A stretch of 64,000 nt of DNA from Bifidobacterium pluvialisilvae (GTDB taxonomy: Bacteria > Actinomycetota > Actinomycetes > Actinomycetales > Bifidobacteriaceae): positions 186,001 through 250,000 of the forward strand of contig NZ_JAHBBI010000001.1 in NCBI RefSeq assembly GCF_019331695.1. Reading direction: 5' to 3'. The notes beneath the pieces were generated by a model. It made no database searches, was not told the DNA's origin, and worked only from the letters and a program-made list of their open reading frames with translations. Positions within the stretch are counted from its first letter, which is position 1; each line of letters begins with the position of its first letter. This document shows, piece after piece, positions 1-8,601 of the stretch. The translations under genes and the position numbers were made by a program.

Positions 1-63
1 AGACAGGTCGCCATCGTCTGTTATGCCAGGGCTAATCCAACCCTGTCAGGAAAGGACGTGACG

Positions 64-399
64 ATGACGACCGTGGACTCCGCGGACCACCGCTATGCCG
101 AGCTTATGCGGGAAGTCACCGAATACGTCGTCGGATACTGGGAGGATGCCGCCGACGGTCATCCATACCATGCCATGCATCATCCCGGCCATACGGCTCG
201 TGACATGGCCTCGGCGTATATGACCGAACGGTATGAGGACTGGTTGCGGGATGTGGAATGGACGGAGCCGGACCGTCTCGCCCGTTATGCGTCACTGGGC
301 GAGGGCGACACTCCGGTCGAGGCGGCCATGGACGCGTTCGACCGGATGTTCGAGATTATCTGGCCTCATGCCGCAGGCGACAATCCGCTGTATCCGTAG
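64..399 (+). CDS. small conserved-looking hypothetical protein
   Basis: A 111-residue acidic soluble protein that I do not recognise. It has no signal peptide or membrane segment, and is rich in Asp/Glu, Tyr/Trp and His, including an HHPGH stretch near residues 41-45. ATG at 64 is chosen because AAAGGA at 51-56 lies seven bases upstream; the GTG at 58 would sit on top of that site. The gene stands alone before a 190-base gap leading to the first binding-protein gene. Coding potential is supported by an uninterrupted frame with strong third-position GC. No function can be assigned. Confidence 0.6.
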   Translation: MTTVDSADHRYAELMREVTEYVVGYWEDAADGHPYHAMHHPGHTARDMASAYMTERYEDWLRDVEWTEPDRLARYASLGEGDTPVEAAMDAFDRMFEIIWPHAAGDNPLYP

Positions 400-590
400 G
401 CGGAAGTCTTGGCCTGGGCCTTTCGAGTCCGATTCGGTCGGTATGCGTGCCCTTTGTATATTACGGGCAGGAAAACTGCGCAATACGGCGCCGTTTCCAG
501 AGGGTCGTCGTGAAATCCCAATGCAACACCGGCGGCCGATAGTACTCTTTAGCCCCAAGATATATAGAGGGACAAGGAGGACGGAACCAT

Positions 591-2213
591 ATGAACGTCA
601 GAAGAATCGGTGCGGTCGTCGCATCATTGGCCGCAATCGCCTCGCTCGCGGCCTGCGGCGGCGTCAAGAACGACGCCGCCTCGAGCGGCAACGCCATCAC
701 CATCGGCACCACCGACAAGATCGTCAGCCTCGATCCGGCCGCATCATACGACAACGGCTCCTACGCCGTGCAGATCCAGGTGTTCCCGTTCCTGTACGCC
801 CAGGACTACGGCAGCTCCGAGATGAGCCCGGACATCGCCGCCGACAACGGCTCCTGGAGCAAGGACGGCACCGAATTCACCGTCAAGCTCAAGAGCGGCC
901 TCAAGTTCGCGAACGGCCATGATCTGACCTCCTCCGATGTGAAGTTCTCCCTCGACCGCATCAAGAAGATCAACGACGAGAACGGCCCGAGCTCGCTGCT
1001 CGCCAACATCTCGTCCGTCGAGACGCCCGACGCCACGACCGTCGTCATCAAGGACTCCGTGAAGAACGACGTGACCCTCAAGCAGGTGCTCGGCTCCCCG
1101 GCCGGCCCGATCGTCGACGAGCAGGTCTTCTCCGCCGACAAGGTCACCGACGCCGACACCATCGTCAAGGGCGACGCCTTCGCCGGTCCGTACAAGCTCA
1201 CCTCGTTCAAGCTCAACGAGGCGCTGAGCTACGCCAAGAACGACAGCTACAAGGGACTGACGCCCGCGAAGAACGACGCCGTGCAGGTGAAGTACTTCGC
1301 CGACGCCTCGAACCTCAAAATGGCCATCCAGCAGGGCCAGGTGGACATCGCCTACCGCCAGCTGACCCCGACCGACATCTCCGACCTCAAGAACGACAAG
1401 AACGTGAAGGTCGTCAACGGCCCCGGCGGCGAGGAACGCTTCATCACCTTCAACATGAAGATCCAGCCGTACGGCACCGCGCAGAAGGACGCCGACGCCA
1501 ACAAGGCCAAGGCCGTCCGTCAGGCCGCCGCCAACCTCGTGGACCGCGAGGCGTTGGCCAACGACGTGTACAAGGGCACCTACACCCCGCTCTACTCGTT
1601 CATCCCCGACGGACTCTCCGGCCATGACGACACGCTCAAGGCCGCATACGGCGAGGGTGGCAAGCCCAGCGTGGAGAAGGCCAAGAAGGTCCTCGCCGAC
1701 GCCGGCGTGAAGACCCCGGTCGAGCTCAAGCTCCAGTACAACGCCGAACACTACGGCGCGTCCTCGGCAGACGAATACTCCGCCATCAAGTCGCAGCTGG
1801 AGAACGGCGGCCTGTTCAAGGTCGACCTGCAGCAGACCGAATGGACGCAGTACCAGAAGGAGCGTGTCGTCACCGAAAGCTCCGACGGCGCCTACCCCGC
1901 CTACCAGCTCGGATGGTTCCCCGACTATTCGGACCCCGACAACTACCTCTCGCCGTTCTTCCGCGACGGCAACTTCGTGAACAACGGCTACGCGAACAAG
2001 AAGGTCAACGACCTCATCGTGCAGCAGGCCGGCGAGCAGGACAAGACGAAGCGCGAGGCCATCCTCAAGCAGATCCAGGAGCTCGAGACCCAGGACCTGT
2101 CGACCATCCCGCTGCTGCAGGGCGCGCAGGTGGCCGTCACGAGGACGAACATCTCCGGCGTGACGCTGGACGCCTCGTTCCGCTTCCGCTACGCCTCGGT
2201 GACCAAGTCCTGA
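591..2213 (+). CDS. family-5 ABC solute-binding lipoprotein (peptide/oligopeptide type), copy 1
   Basis: Extracytoplasmic binding protein of the DppA/OppA (SBP_bac_5) family, predicted to capture peptides or similar solutes at the outer face of the membrane. A type II signal peptide ends in the lipobox LAAC with Cys22 as the lipid-modified residue. The 540-residue length is normal for the family. Conserved family-5 segments are visible, such as ITIGTTDK after the lipobox, TVKLKSGLKFANG, and DPDNYLSPFF near residue 447. AAGGAGG at 574-580 precedes ATG 591. It is the first of three tandem paralogues and has its own downstream hairpin. No permease or ATPase gene adjoins it, so it must share a transporter encoded elsewhere. 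Lys-rich composition and uniform GC-ending codons suggest high expression. Confidence 0.93.
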   Translation: MNVRRIGAVVASLAAIASLAACGGVKNDAASSGNAITIGTTDKIVSLDPAASYDNGSYAVQIQVFPFLYAQDYGSSEMSPDIAADNGSWSKDGTEFTVKLKSGLKFANGHDLTSSDVKFSLDRIKKINDENGPSSLLANISSVETPDATTVVIKDSVKNDVTLKQVLGSPAGPIVDEQVFSADKVTDADTIVKGDAFAGPYKLTSFKLNEALSYAKNDSYKGLTPAKNDAVQVKYFADASNLKMAIQQGQVDIAYRQLTPTDISDLKNDKNVKVVNGPGGEERFITFNMKIQPYGTAQKDADANKAKAVRQAAANLVDREALANDVYKGTYTPLYSFIPDGLSGHDDTLKAAYGEGGKPSVEKAKKVLADAGVKTPVELKLQYNAEHYGASSADEYSAIKSQLENGGLFKVDLQQTEWTQYQKERVVTESSDGAYPAYQLGWFPDYSDPDNYLSPFFRDGNFVNNGYANKKVNDLIVQQAGEQDKTKREAILKQIQELETQDLSTIPLLQGAQVAVTRTNISGVTLDASFRFRYASVTKS

Positions 2214-2263
2214 TACGCTGACCACCCAGCGGACGCGACATATACTGCGCGGCCGCTTCCCCC

Positions 2264-2296
2264 AAGGCCCGCTTTCCATTACGGAGAGCGGGCCTT
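2264..2296 (+). terminator. hairpin after binding-protein copy 1
   Basis: A 14-base-pair stem (2264-2277 with 2283-2296, one G-T pair) and a five-base loop lie 50 bases after the stop codon of copy 1. The following T-tract is short, so it may attenuate rather than fully stop transcription into copy 2. Confidence 0.6.
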
Positions 2297-2456
2297 GTCG
2301 TGTTCGCCACGTCCTGCGTCCCGCGCTCTAAGTTTTTCCTATAGCAAAGCATGGCCGGGCCCCGGACGGAGGAACCATAATGATGACTTGGCCGCGGCCA
2401 CGCGCACGTATGCCGGGAACGCCGGCATCGGCGGCCGACGGTCATGGAGGGGGAAC

Positions 2457-4091
2457 ATGCATACTTGCGTCATACGTCGCATCGCGGCGATGGTCGTCGC
2501 CGCGATGATGCTGGCGCTCGCGGCCTGCGGGGGAGTGCGGCCGGACGGTGCGGCGACGACGGGCGGCGACGTCATCACCATCGGCACGACCGACAAGGTC
2601 AACATGCTCGACCCGGCGGGCACGTATGAGATGGGGTCGTTCGCCGTGTTCGTGCAGATATACCCGTTCCTGTATTCGCAGCGTTACGGCAGCGCCGAAA
2701 TGAGTCCCGACATCGCCGCCGACGACGGCAGCTGGAGCAAGGACGGCACCGAATTCACCGTCAAGCTCAAGCCCGGCCTCACCTTCGCGAACGGCCACGA
2801 TCTGACATCATCCGACGTGAAGTTCTCGTTCGACCGCATGAGAAGAATCAACAGCGCGAACGGGCCGCTGCCGCTGCTGGCGAACATCGAATCGGTCGAG
2901 GCCCCCGATCCCACGACCGTGGTGTTCAAGGACGCCGTACGGAACGATGTGACCCTCAAGCAGGTGCTCGGCTCACCGGCAGGTCCGATCGTCGACGAGC
3001 AGTCGTTCGACGCCGGCCGTCTCACCCAGGACACGGCCATCGTCGGCGCCGACGCCTTCGCCGGCCCATACCGGCTCACCGCCTTCAAACTCAACGATTC
3101 CGCCACCTATGAGCGGAACGCCGCCTACCGCGGGCTCACCCCGGCGCGCAACGGCGTCGTGCAGGTGAAATACTTCGCCGATTCGGCCAATCTCAAACTC
3201 GCCGTGCAGCAGCGGCAGGTCGACGTGGCCTACCGGACGCTCACCCCCACCGACATCGAGGATCTGCGCCACGACGGCAACGTCAGGGTCGTCACCGGGC
3301 CGGGCGGCGAGGAACGGTACCTCGTCTTCAACATGCGGATCATGCCATACGGCGCGGCGCGGCCCGACGCCGACCCGGCCAAGGCGCTGGCCGTGCGTAA
3401 GGCGATGGCCGACCTCGTGGACCGTCCCGCACTGGCCCGCAACGTGTACAAGAACACCGTAGAACCGTTGTACTCGTTCATTCCGAACGGGCTCGCCGGC
3501 CACGCCGACACGCTCAAGGCCGCATACGGCGACGGCATGGGAGGGCCGAGCCCCGACAAGGCCAGAAGGACGCTGCACGAGGCGGGTGTGACGACCCCGG
3601 TCCGCCTCGACATCCAATACAACACCGACCACTACGGTCCGGCATCCGCCGACGAATACGCCGCCATCAAAACCCAATTGGAGGACGGCGGCCTCTTCAC
3701 GGTGAACCTGCAGCAGACCGAATGGACGCAATACACCAAGGACCGCGTGGTCACCCGGACGTCGGACGGACTCTACCCCATCTACCAGCTCGGATGGCTG
3801 CCCGACTATTCCGACCCGGACAACTATCTTTCGCCGTTCTTCCGTGACGACAACTATCCCAGCAACGGATACCATAACGACCGCGTCAACGAACTGCTCG
3901 TCAGGCAGGCGGGGGAGCAGGACCGCCGCCGCGCCGACCTGCTCGAACAGGTCCAGCGGCTGGAGACCGGGGACCTGTCCACGCTGCCGCTGCTGCAGGG
4001 CTCGCAGGTCGCCGTAACCGGACGGAACGTGCATGGCGTGACATTGGACGCGTCGTTCCGCTTCCGCTACGCTTCGATCACGAAATCATGA
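2457..4091 (+). CDS. family-5 ABC solute-binding lipoprotein, copy 2
   Basis: Full-length paralogue of the preceding protein (544 residues), with signal peptide, lipobox LAAC (Cys24) and the same ITIGTTDK and DPDNYLSPFF segments. ATG 2457 is chosen because GGAGGGGG sits just upstream and the hydrophobic leader begins there; the open frame extends to 2295 but that part does not look like a secretion signal. Compared with copy 1 many lysines have become arginines, for example in the segment around residues 214-230. It probably forms a transcription unit with copy 3, which starts 65 bases later. Ligand specificity cannot be read from sequence. No permease genes adjoin it. Confidence 0.92.
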   Translation: MHTCVIRRIAAMVVAAMMLALAACGGVRPDGAATTGGDVITIGTTDKVNMLDPAGTYEMGSFAVFVQIYPFLYSQRYGSAEMSPDIAADDGSWSKDGTEFTVKLKPGLTFANGHDLTSSDVKFSFDRMRRINSANGPLPLLANIESVEAPDPTTVVFKDAVRNDVTLKQVLGSPAGPIVDEQSFDAGRLTQDTAIVGADAFAGPYRLTAFKLNDSATYERNAAYRGLTPARNGVVQVKYFADSANLKLAVQQRQVDVAYRTLTPTDIEDLRHDGNVRVVTGPGGEERYLVFNMRIMPYGAARPDADPAKALAVRKAMADLVDRPALARNVYKNTVEPLYSFIPNGLAGHADTLKAAYGDGMGGPSPDKARRTLHEAGVTTPVRLDIQYNTDHYGPASADEYAAIKTQLEDGGLFTVNLQQTEWTQYTKDRVVTRTSDGLYPIYQLGWLPDYSDPDNYLSPFFRDDNYPSNGYHNDRVNELLVRQAGEQDRRRADLLEQVQRLETGDLSTLPLLQGSQVAVTGRNVHGVTLDASFRFRYASITKS

Positions 4092-4156
4092 CGCCGCATC
4101 GGCGGCACGAAGGCAATACCGGACGAATGACATCAGATACCACGAGGGAGATGCCG

Positions 4157-5857
4157 ATGAACGGCCGCAAACGCAACGGTCGGTGGGCATCGCGCAGGTG
4201 CGGCCGCGCCGCCCGCCGCCATGACGTGTTCTCGGCCGTCGTCGCAATCATCGTCGCCACGACCATGCTGGCGCTCGCGGCCTGCGGAGGAGTGAGGCCG
4301 GGCGGCGTGGCGGCGGGCGATGGCACCATCACCATCGGCACCACCGACAAGGTCTCGGCCATCGACCCGGCCGGATCATACGACATCGGATCGTCCGCCG
4401 TGAAAATCCAGATATATCCGTTCCTCTACGCGCAGGACTACGGCGAAACCGGCATGGGCCGCGACCTCGCCGCCGACGACGGCAGCTGGAACGACGACGG
4501 GACGCGCTTCACCGTCCGCATCAAACCCGGTCTCAAGTGGGCGAACGGGCATGTGCTCGACGCGCATGACGTGAAGTTCTCCCTCGACCGCATGAAAACC
4601 ATCGACGATCCCAACGGTCCGGCATCACTGCTCGCCAACATCACCGACGTCTCCGCGCCGAACGCCACGACCATCGTCGTCACCGACCGGCTGCCTTACG
4701 ACGTCACGTTGCGGCAGGTGCTCGGCTCGCCGGCGGCCGCTATCGTCGACGACGAGGTCTTCCCCGCGAAACGCCTCGCCGACGACCAGGGCATCATCGC
4801 CGCGAACGCGTTCGGAGGCCCCTACTCCCTGACGTCCATGAAACGCGACGAGCTGCTCGAATACCGGCGTAACCCGAACTATCGGGGACTGACGCCGGCG
4901 AAGAACGACATCGTCCAGGTACGGTACTTCGCCGACTCGTCGAATCTCAAGCTCGCCGTGCAGCAGGGCCAGGTCGACGTCGCCTACCGTTCCATGACAC
5001 CCACCGACGTCAACAATCTGCGGAAGCGCAAGGGGCTCCGGGTCATCACCGGCGCGGCCGGTTCGCAACGGTATCTGACGTTCAACCTGCGCACCCAGCC
5101 ATACGGAAGCAGACGGCCCAACGCCGACGCCAAGAAGGCGCTCGCCGTACGACGGGCCGTCGCCGACCTCATCGACCGCAAGGCGTTGAGCCGCAACGTG
5201 TATTTCGGAACATACCAACCCACATATTCATTCCTGCCCGAGGAATATCTCGGCCATGAGAACACGTTCGCCACGGCATACGGCGACGGCAGGGAAGGGG
5301 CGAGCCTCGCGGCCGCACGTCGTGTGCTCGCCGAAGCCGGGGTGCCGACGCCGGTGACGTTGCGCATCCAATACAACACCGACCACTATGGGCAGAGCTC
5401 CACGGAGGAGTATGCGGCCATCAAGGCCCAGCTGGAGGACGGCGGCCTGTTCCGCGTGGACGTGCGCTCGACCGAATGGACGCAATACAACAAGGAGCGT
5501 GTGGTCTCGGAGAGTTCCGACGGCGCCTACCCGGCCTACCAGCTCGGCTGGGGGCCGGACTTCCCCGACCCGGACGACTATCTTTCGCCGCTGCTGCGCG
5601 ACGTCGGCCTCGGCAACTACCTCGGCAACGGATACCGCAACGACCTCGTGAACACGCTGATCGCACGGCAGCAGTCGGAACGCAACGAGGACCGACGCGC
5701 CGAACTGTTGAAACAGGTGCAGCGACAGGCCACGGCCGACGTGCCGGCCATACCGCTGCTCGACGTGCCGCAGATCGCCGTCGTGCGCGGCGACGTGACG
5801 GGCGTGGTGCTCGATTCGTCGCTGCGGTTCCGCTACGCGGGCGTGACCAAGGGGTAA
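4157..5857 (+). CDS. family-5 ABC solute-binding lipoprotein, copy 3
   Basis: Third tandem paralogue (566 residues) and the most divergent of the set. Its N-terminus is longer and strongly basic before the hydrophobic core, and the lipobox LAAC places the acylated Cys at residue 43. GAGGGAG ends at 4150, so ATG 4157 has the best spacing, although ATG 4151 is possible. It keeps the family-5 fold segments but has local changes such as DFPDPDDYLSPLL in place of DYSDPDNYLSPFF, suggesting altered ligand contacts. It is followed by a strong hairpin at 5936-5981 that ends the cluster against a convergent gene. Confidence 0.91.
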   Translation: MNGRKRNGRWASRRCGRAARRHDVFSAVVAIIVATTMLALAACGGVRPGGVAAGDGTITIGTTDKVSAIDPAGSYDIGSSAVKIQIYPFLYAQDYGETGMGRDLAADDGSWNDDGTRFTVRIKPGLKWANGHVLDAHDVKFSLDRMKTIDDPNGPASLLANITDVSAPNATTIVVTDRLPYDVTLRQVLGSPAAAIVDDEVFPAKRLADDQGIIAANAFGGPYSLTSMKRDELLEYRRNPNYRGLTPAKNDIVQVRYFADSSNLKLAVQQGQVDVAYRSMTPTDVNNLRKRKGLRVITGAAGSQRYLTFNLRTQPYGSRRPNADAKKALAVRRAVADLIDRKALSRNVYFGTYQPTYSFLPEEYLGHENTFATAYGDGREGASLAAARRVLAEAGVPTPVTLRIQYNTDHYGQSSTEEYAAIKAQLEDGGLFRVDVRSTEWTQYNKERVVSESSDGAYPAYQLGWGPDFPDPDDYLSPLLRDVGLGNYLGNGYRNDLVNTLIARQQSERNEDRRAELLKQVQRQATADVPAIPLLDVPQIAVVRGDVTGVVLDSSLRFRYAGVTKG

Positions 5858-5935
5858 GGCGGCGGCCGTTGGTTGTCGGGACCGTGGATGTGGCGGCTAA
5901 CATACGGGCGGTTGCTGTCGTTCTCCGCGATTCAT

Positions 5936-5981
5936 GGTGCGTTTTGGTCGTTTCCCGTTCCAAAAACGACCAAAACGCACC
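5936..5981. terminator. perfect 18-bp bidirectional hairpin
   Basis: Positions 5936-5953 and 5964-5981 are exact reverse complements around a ten-base loop. The sequence lies between the convergent binding-protein copy 3 and the zinc-ribbon/PASTA gene, so it can terminate transcription from both sides. It is unusual in lacking the GC-rich base of typical terminators here; T-runs lie inside the arms. Confidence 0.65.
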
Positions 5982-6030
5982 GTAAACCGCCGGTCCGGCT
6001 TCCCTGGTCCGTTATTCGCTGTCGACTCCG

Positions 6031-8337
6031 CTACTCGGAGGCGCGTTCGTATACGCCGAAGTCGGATTTGCCGGTGCCCTTGTTGACGATGGTCCAGTTT
6101 TCGAACGTCGACCGGTTGTTCAAGTACTTGTAGGCTTCGGGAGTATCGATTTTTTCGCCGGCCTTGTTGCCTCCCAACGCGACGTCGACGAATGTGCCCT
6201 TTGGATAGGCGACGAATTTGCCGCATGTCTCAAATCCAATCGACTTGCGGTCGCCGTCGCCGTCCGCCGTGAACGATTTCGCGTCGCATTGCAGTGTATA
6301 GGTGCCGTCGCTGTTCTCGGTAGCGGATGTGAACCGGCCTTTGAACGAGGTGGCAATCTCCTCGGGCTTGGACGTGTCCCTGTATTTGCCGTTGTTAAGC
6401 GTCCGTGCCTGACCGGTGAAGGAGCCGTCGGATTTCACTGTCATGGATTCCGTGAATTTGCCGTCCGCGCCGGGCCGATACGTGTATTTTCCGGCCAGTG
6501 TGGTGAACGCCTGATTGAACACGGCCTTGGTGTCGGTCGTACCGTCAGTTCTGTTCGGGGTGACGGTCAGCGGCTGCAGCGCGTCCCAGTCGAGGACGCC
6601 GCCATCCTCGACCAGATAGTAGACGTTCTTCGTGTTGGGGGCCTGCTTGAATGCGGTCCTGCCGCTGCCTGGCGCATACGGGTCGGGTTTGAGCGTCATA
6701 CCGTCATCGGCATAGGCCTTGACCGTCTGGTAGGCGGAGTTGTCGCGGCGAATGAGATATGGACGATTGGCGTCGGGCCGGTAGTCCGACGCTCCGGCGA
6801 AATATCCGCTCGCCTTGAGTTTCGCGAGATTCGCGCCGACCGGCATGACGACGAAGAACTCCTTCGGCTTGTAGACAAGTTCCTTGGTGGCATCCTTGGA
6901 ATTGTAGTTGTCTATGTTGGCAGGACCGGATACGATTTGCCCGTTAGTGCAATACACAGGGGAGTCGAATGGGAAAATCTGGGTGCCGCAGTTGGGAAGC
7001 CCGTTGCCGGAGTATAGTTCCATGGCACCGGTATCGCCATTGATCAGGAAGTCGTCCAGATAGCCGCGTGATTCTCTGGAACGAGGTATGCAACTGGTTT
7101 CGGCTTGCACATACGTACATAATGACAGGCCGTTTTCAAAATGCATGACGCCATCGGGATCATCGGGAATCTTCCATTCTCCGGACTTCAGCTGTTCATC
7201 GGTGACGAGCGTGGACTCCCATCCGCTGGTGCCGTCCGGAGTCAATGTGACGCAGTCGCTGCCATCCGTGCAGTAGGTTCCGGCCAGACCTCTTACGTTG
7301 GTTATCGCGGTGCCGTCATCTCCGTCATCGTAGTCAATGTGTTCCCCGACAACGTTGATTCCTTGGCTGGCATCCGCGCCATAGTACAGCGTCGTTCTTC
7401 TGCCCATGGGACGGTAAACCCCGGGCTTTGGGTCGGAGTCGACGATTTTGCCAAGATATCGTTTTGACGAGAATTTCGGCTTCAGTGTCACTAGATATCC
7501 TGCGGATTCCAGCGACTTCTTCGCGGTGTTCTTGTCCAGTCCGATGATGTCATAGGGGACGTCGGCCTGGCCGTCCGACGCCACGGCCACGTTGATGCCG
7601 GTCTTGGTGTCGGCGACGGGGGAGCCGTCGGCCGGGAACGTGGTGACGACCGTGCCGGCGGGGTATCGTTTGATGTCATCTACCGGCATCTGCCGGAACG
7701 TGACCGGCACGTTCATGGCGCGCAGTTCGGCGGCCACGTCGGCGGCCTTGCGTCCGACCGTGCCTTTGGGGACGCCCGGTCCCATGGATTCGTTGACGGT
7801 GACGGTTTGTCCGGCGGCGATCTTGTCTCCGGCCTTGGCGTTCTGGTATCCGGCGAATTCCCCGGATCGTTTACCGGAATAGACCTTGTTGACCTTGGTT
7901 TTGATGCCTTGGCTGTGCAGTTGGTCGGCCACGATGTTCGCGGTGAGTTTTTTGCCGGATTCGGATTGCAGTTCGGCGGCCGCTGGCAGGGTGCGGTGCC
8001 CCCACATTCCCGCATGATGGGTGAACGCCAGTCCGCCTCCCGTGATGACGAGTACGAGCGCGACGACGGCCGCGAGGATGGGAATGAGCCTGACGTGACG
8101 TGGCTTTGCCGTGGTTGAAGGGCCGTCGAGTGCGTTCGCCGATGCCGGAATCGGTGTCTGGGGCTGCGGACGTGCGCCGGTGATGGGATCGGGGGCGACG
8201 CGGCCCATGCGCGGAAGGGGAATCGGCGGCAGGGTTCGATTGGTGGATGGCGTGGGCTCCGAACCGAGTGGATGACCGCAGTTTTCGCAGTATCGTTCGT
8301 CCGGCGTTGTCTTCGCGCCGCAGTTTTCGCAGAACAT
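6031..8337 (-). CDS. membrane-anchored zinc-ribbon and PASTA-domain protein
   Basis: A 768-residue protein of unknown role. The N-terminus is a zinc ribbon with Cys3, Cys6, Cys17 and Cys20 (CENCG repeated twice). A Pro-rich linker of about 55 residues follows, then one transmembrane helix at about 83-105. Outside the membrane are three PASTA-like units at roughly 127-187, 188-254 and 258-320. The remaining 440 residues are polar, contain several paired Cys residues, and match no domain I know. PASTA units usually bind peptidoglycan or muropeptides in Ser/Thr kinases and penicillin-binding proteins, but no kinase or transpeptidase motif is visible here. I infer a cell-wall sensor or scaffold linking a cytoplasmic zinc module to the wall. 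The gene is monocistronic and convergent with the binding-protein cluster. Confidence 0.85.
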   Translation of the reverse strand: MFCENCGAKTTPDERYCENCGHPLGSEPTPSTNRTLPPIPLPRMGRVAPDPITGARPQPQTPIPASANALDGPSTTAKPRHVRLIPILAAVVALVLVITGGGLAFTHHAGMWGHRTLPAAAELQSESGKKLTANIVADQLHSQGIKTKVNKVYSGKRSGEFAGYQNAKAGDKIAAGQTVTVNESMGPGVPKGTVGRKAADVAAELRAMNVPVTFRQMPVDDIKRYPAGTVVTTFPADGSPVADTKTGINVAVASDGQADVPYDIIGLDKNTAKKSLESAGYLVTLKPKFSSKRYLGKIVDSDPKPGVYRPMGRRTTLYYGADASQGINVVGEHIDYDDGDDGTAITNVRGLAGTYCTDGSDCVTLTPDGTSGWESTLVTDEQLKSGEWKIPDDPDGVMHFENGLSLCTYVQAETSCIPRSRESRGYLDDFLINGDTGAMELYSGNGLPNCGTQIFPFDSPVYCTNGQIVSGPANIDNYNSKDATKELVYKPKEFFVVMPVGANLAKLKASGYFAGASDYRPDANRPYLIRRDNSAYQTVKAYADDGMTLKPDPYAPGSGRTAFKQAPNTKNVYYLVEDGGVLDWDALQPLTVTPNRTDGTTDTKAVFNQAFTTLAGKYTYRPGADGKFTESMTVKSDGSFTGQARTLNNGKYRDTSKPEEIATSFKGRFTSATENSDGTYTLQCDAKSFTADGDGDRKSIGFETCGKFVAYPKGTFVDVALGGNKAGEKIDTPEAYKYLNNRSTFENWTIVNKGTGKSDFGVYERASE

Positions 8338-8387
8338 GACGTCTTCCTCCCCGTATCCACATCAAGACTACCGCCTGCCATCCTGGA

Positions 8388-8492
8388 TTTGTGGGTCCGT
8401 CATGTTCATGAGTTCATAAAGGGGTTTGTGGGTCTAAGACATACATGGGGACGCCGGAAACCGGTTCCTCGCGTATATCGCAGACCCACAAA
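8388..8492. repeat. three copies of a 10-mer (two direct, one inverted) upstream of xylA
   Basis: TTTGTGGGTC occurs at 8388-8397 and 8425-8434, and its reverse complement at 8483-8492. The last two form an 11-bp dyad (8425-8435 with 8482-8492). The set lies in the 264-base divergent region between the PASTA gene and xylA, upstream of the xylA promoter, and may be a regulator-binding or looping site. Confidence 0.4.
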
Positions 8493-8534
8493 ACCATGGG
8501 ATGAACGGATGGGGCTACGAGTAAGTTTTTTGAT

Positions 8535-8575
8535 TTGACAAATTTCGTTTAATGGTTTTACTATATAACCGTTAA
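8535..8575 (+). promoter_or_regulatory. xylA promoter with overlapping dyad operator
   Basis: TTGACA at 8535-8540 and TACTAT at 8559-8564 form a promoter with 18-base spacing. The dyad TTAATGGTT (8549-8557) and AACCGTTAA (8567-8575), nine bases apart with one mismatch, straddles the -10 box. A repressor bound there would block polymerase. The xylose-linked ROK protein of this island is an obvious candidate, but that is inference. Confidence 0.65.
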
Positions 8576-8601
8576 GTAAACCGCAGTGCAAAGGAGCAGA
8601 C

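Noticed and set aside
744-2279. Long minus-strand open frame (511 codons) opposite the first binding-protein gene
   Set aside because: It mirrors the third-position GC of the real gene, has a low-complexity Val/Leu/Gly composition, and lacks a ribosome site or family resemblance. Similar antisense frames occur opposite most genes here.
6031-8337. Ser/Thr protein kinase
   Set aside because: PASTA units suggested a PknB-type kinase, but no kinase motifs (glycine loop, HRD, DFG) exist in the 82 residues before the membrane helix.
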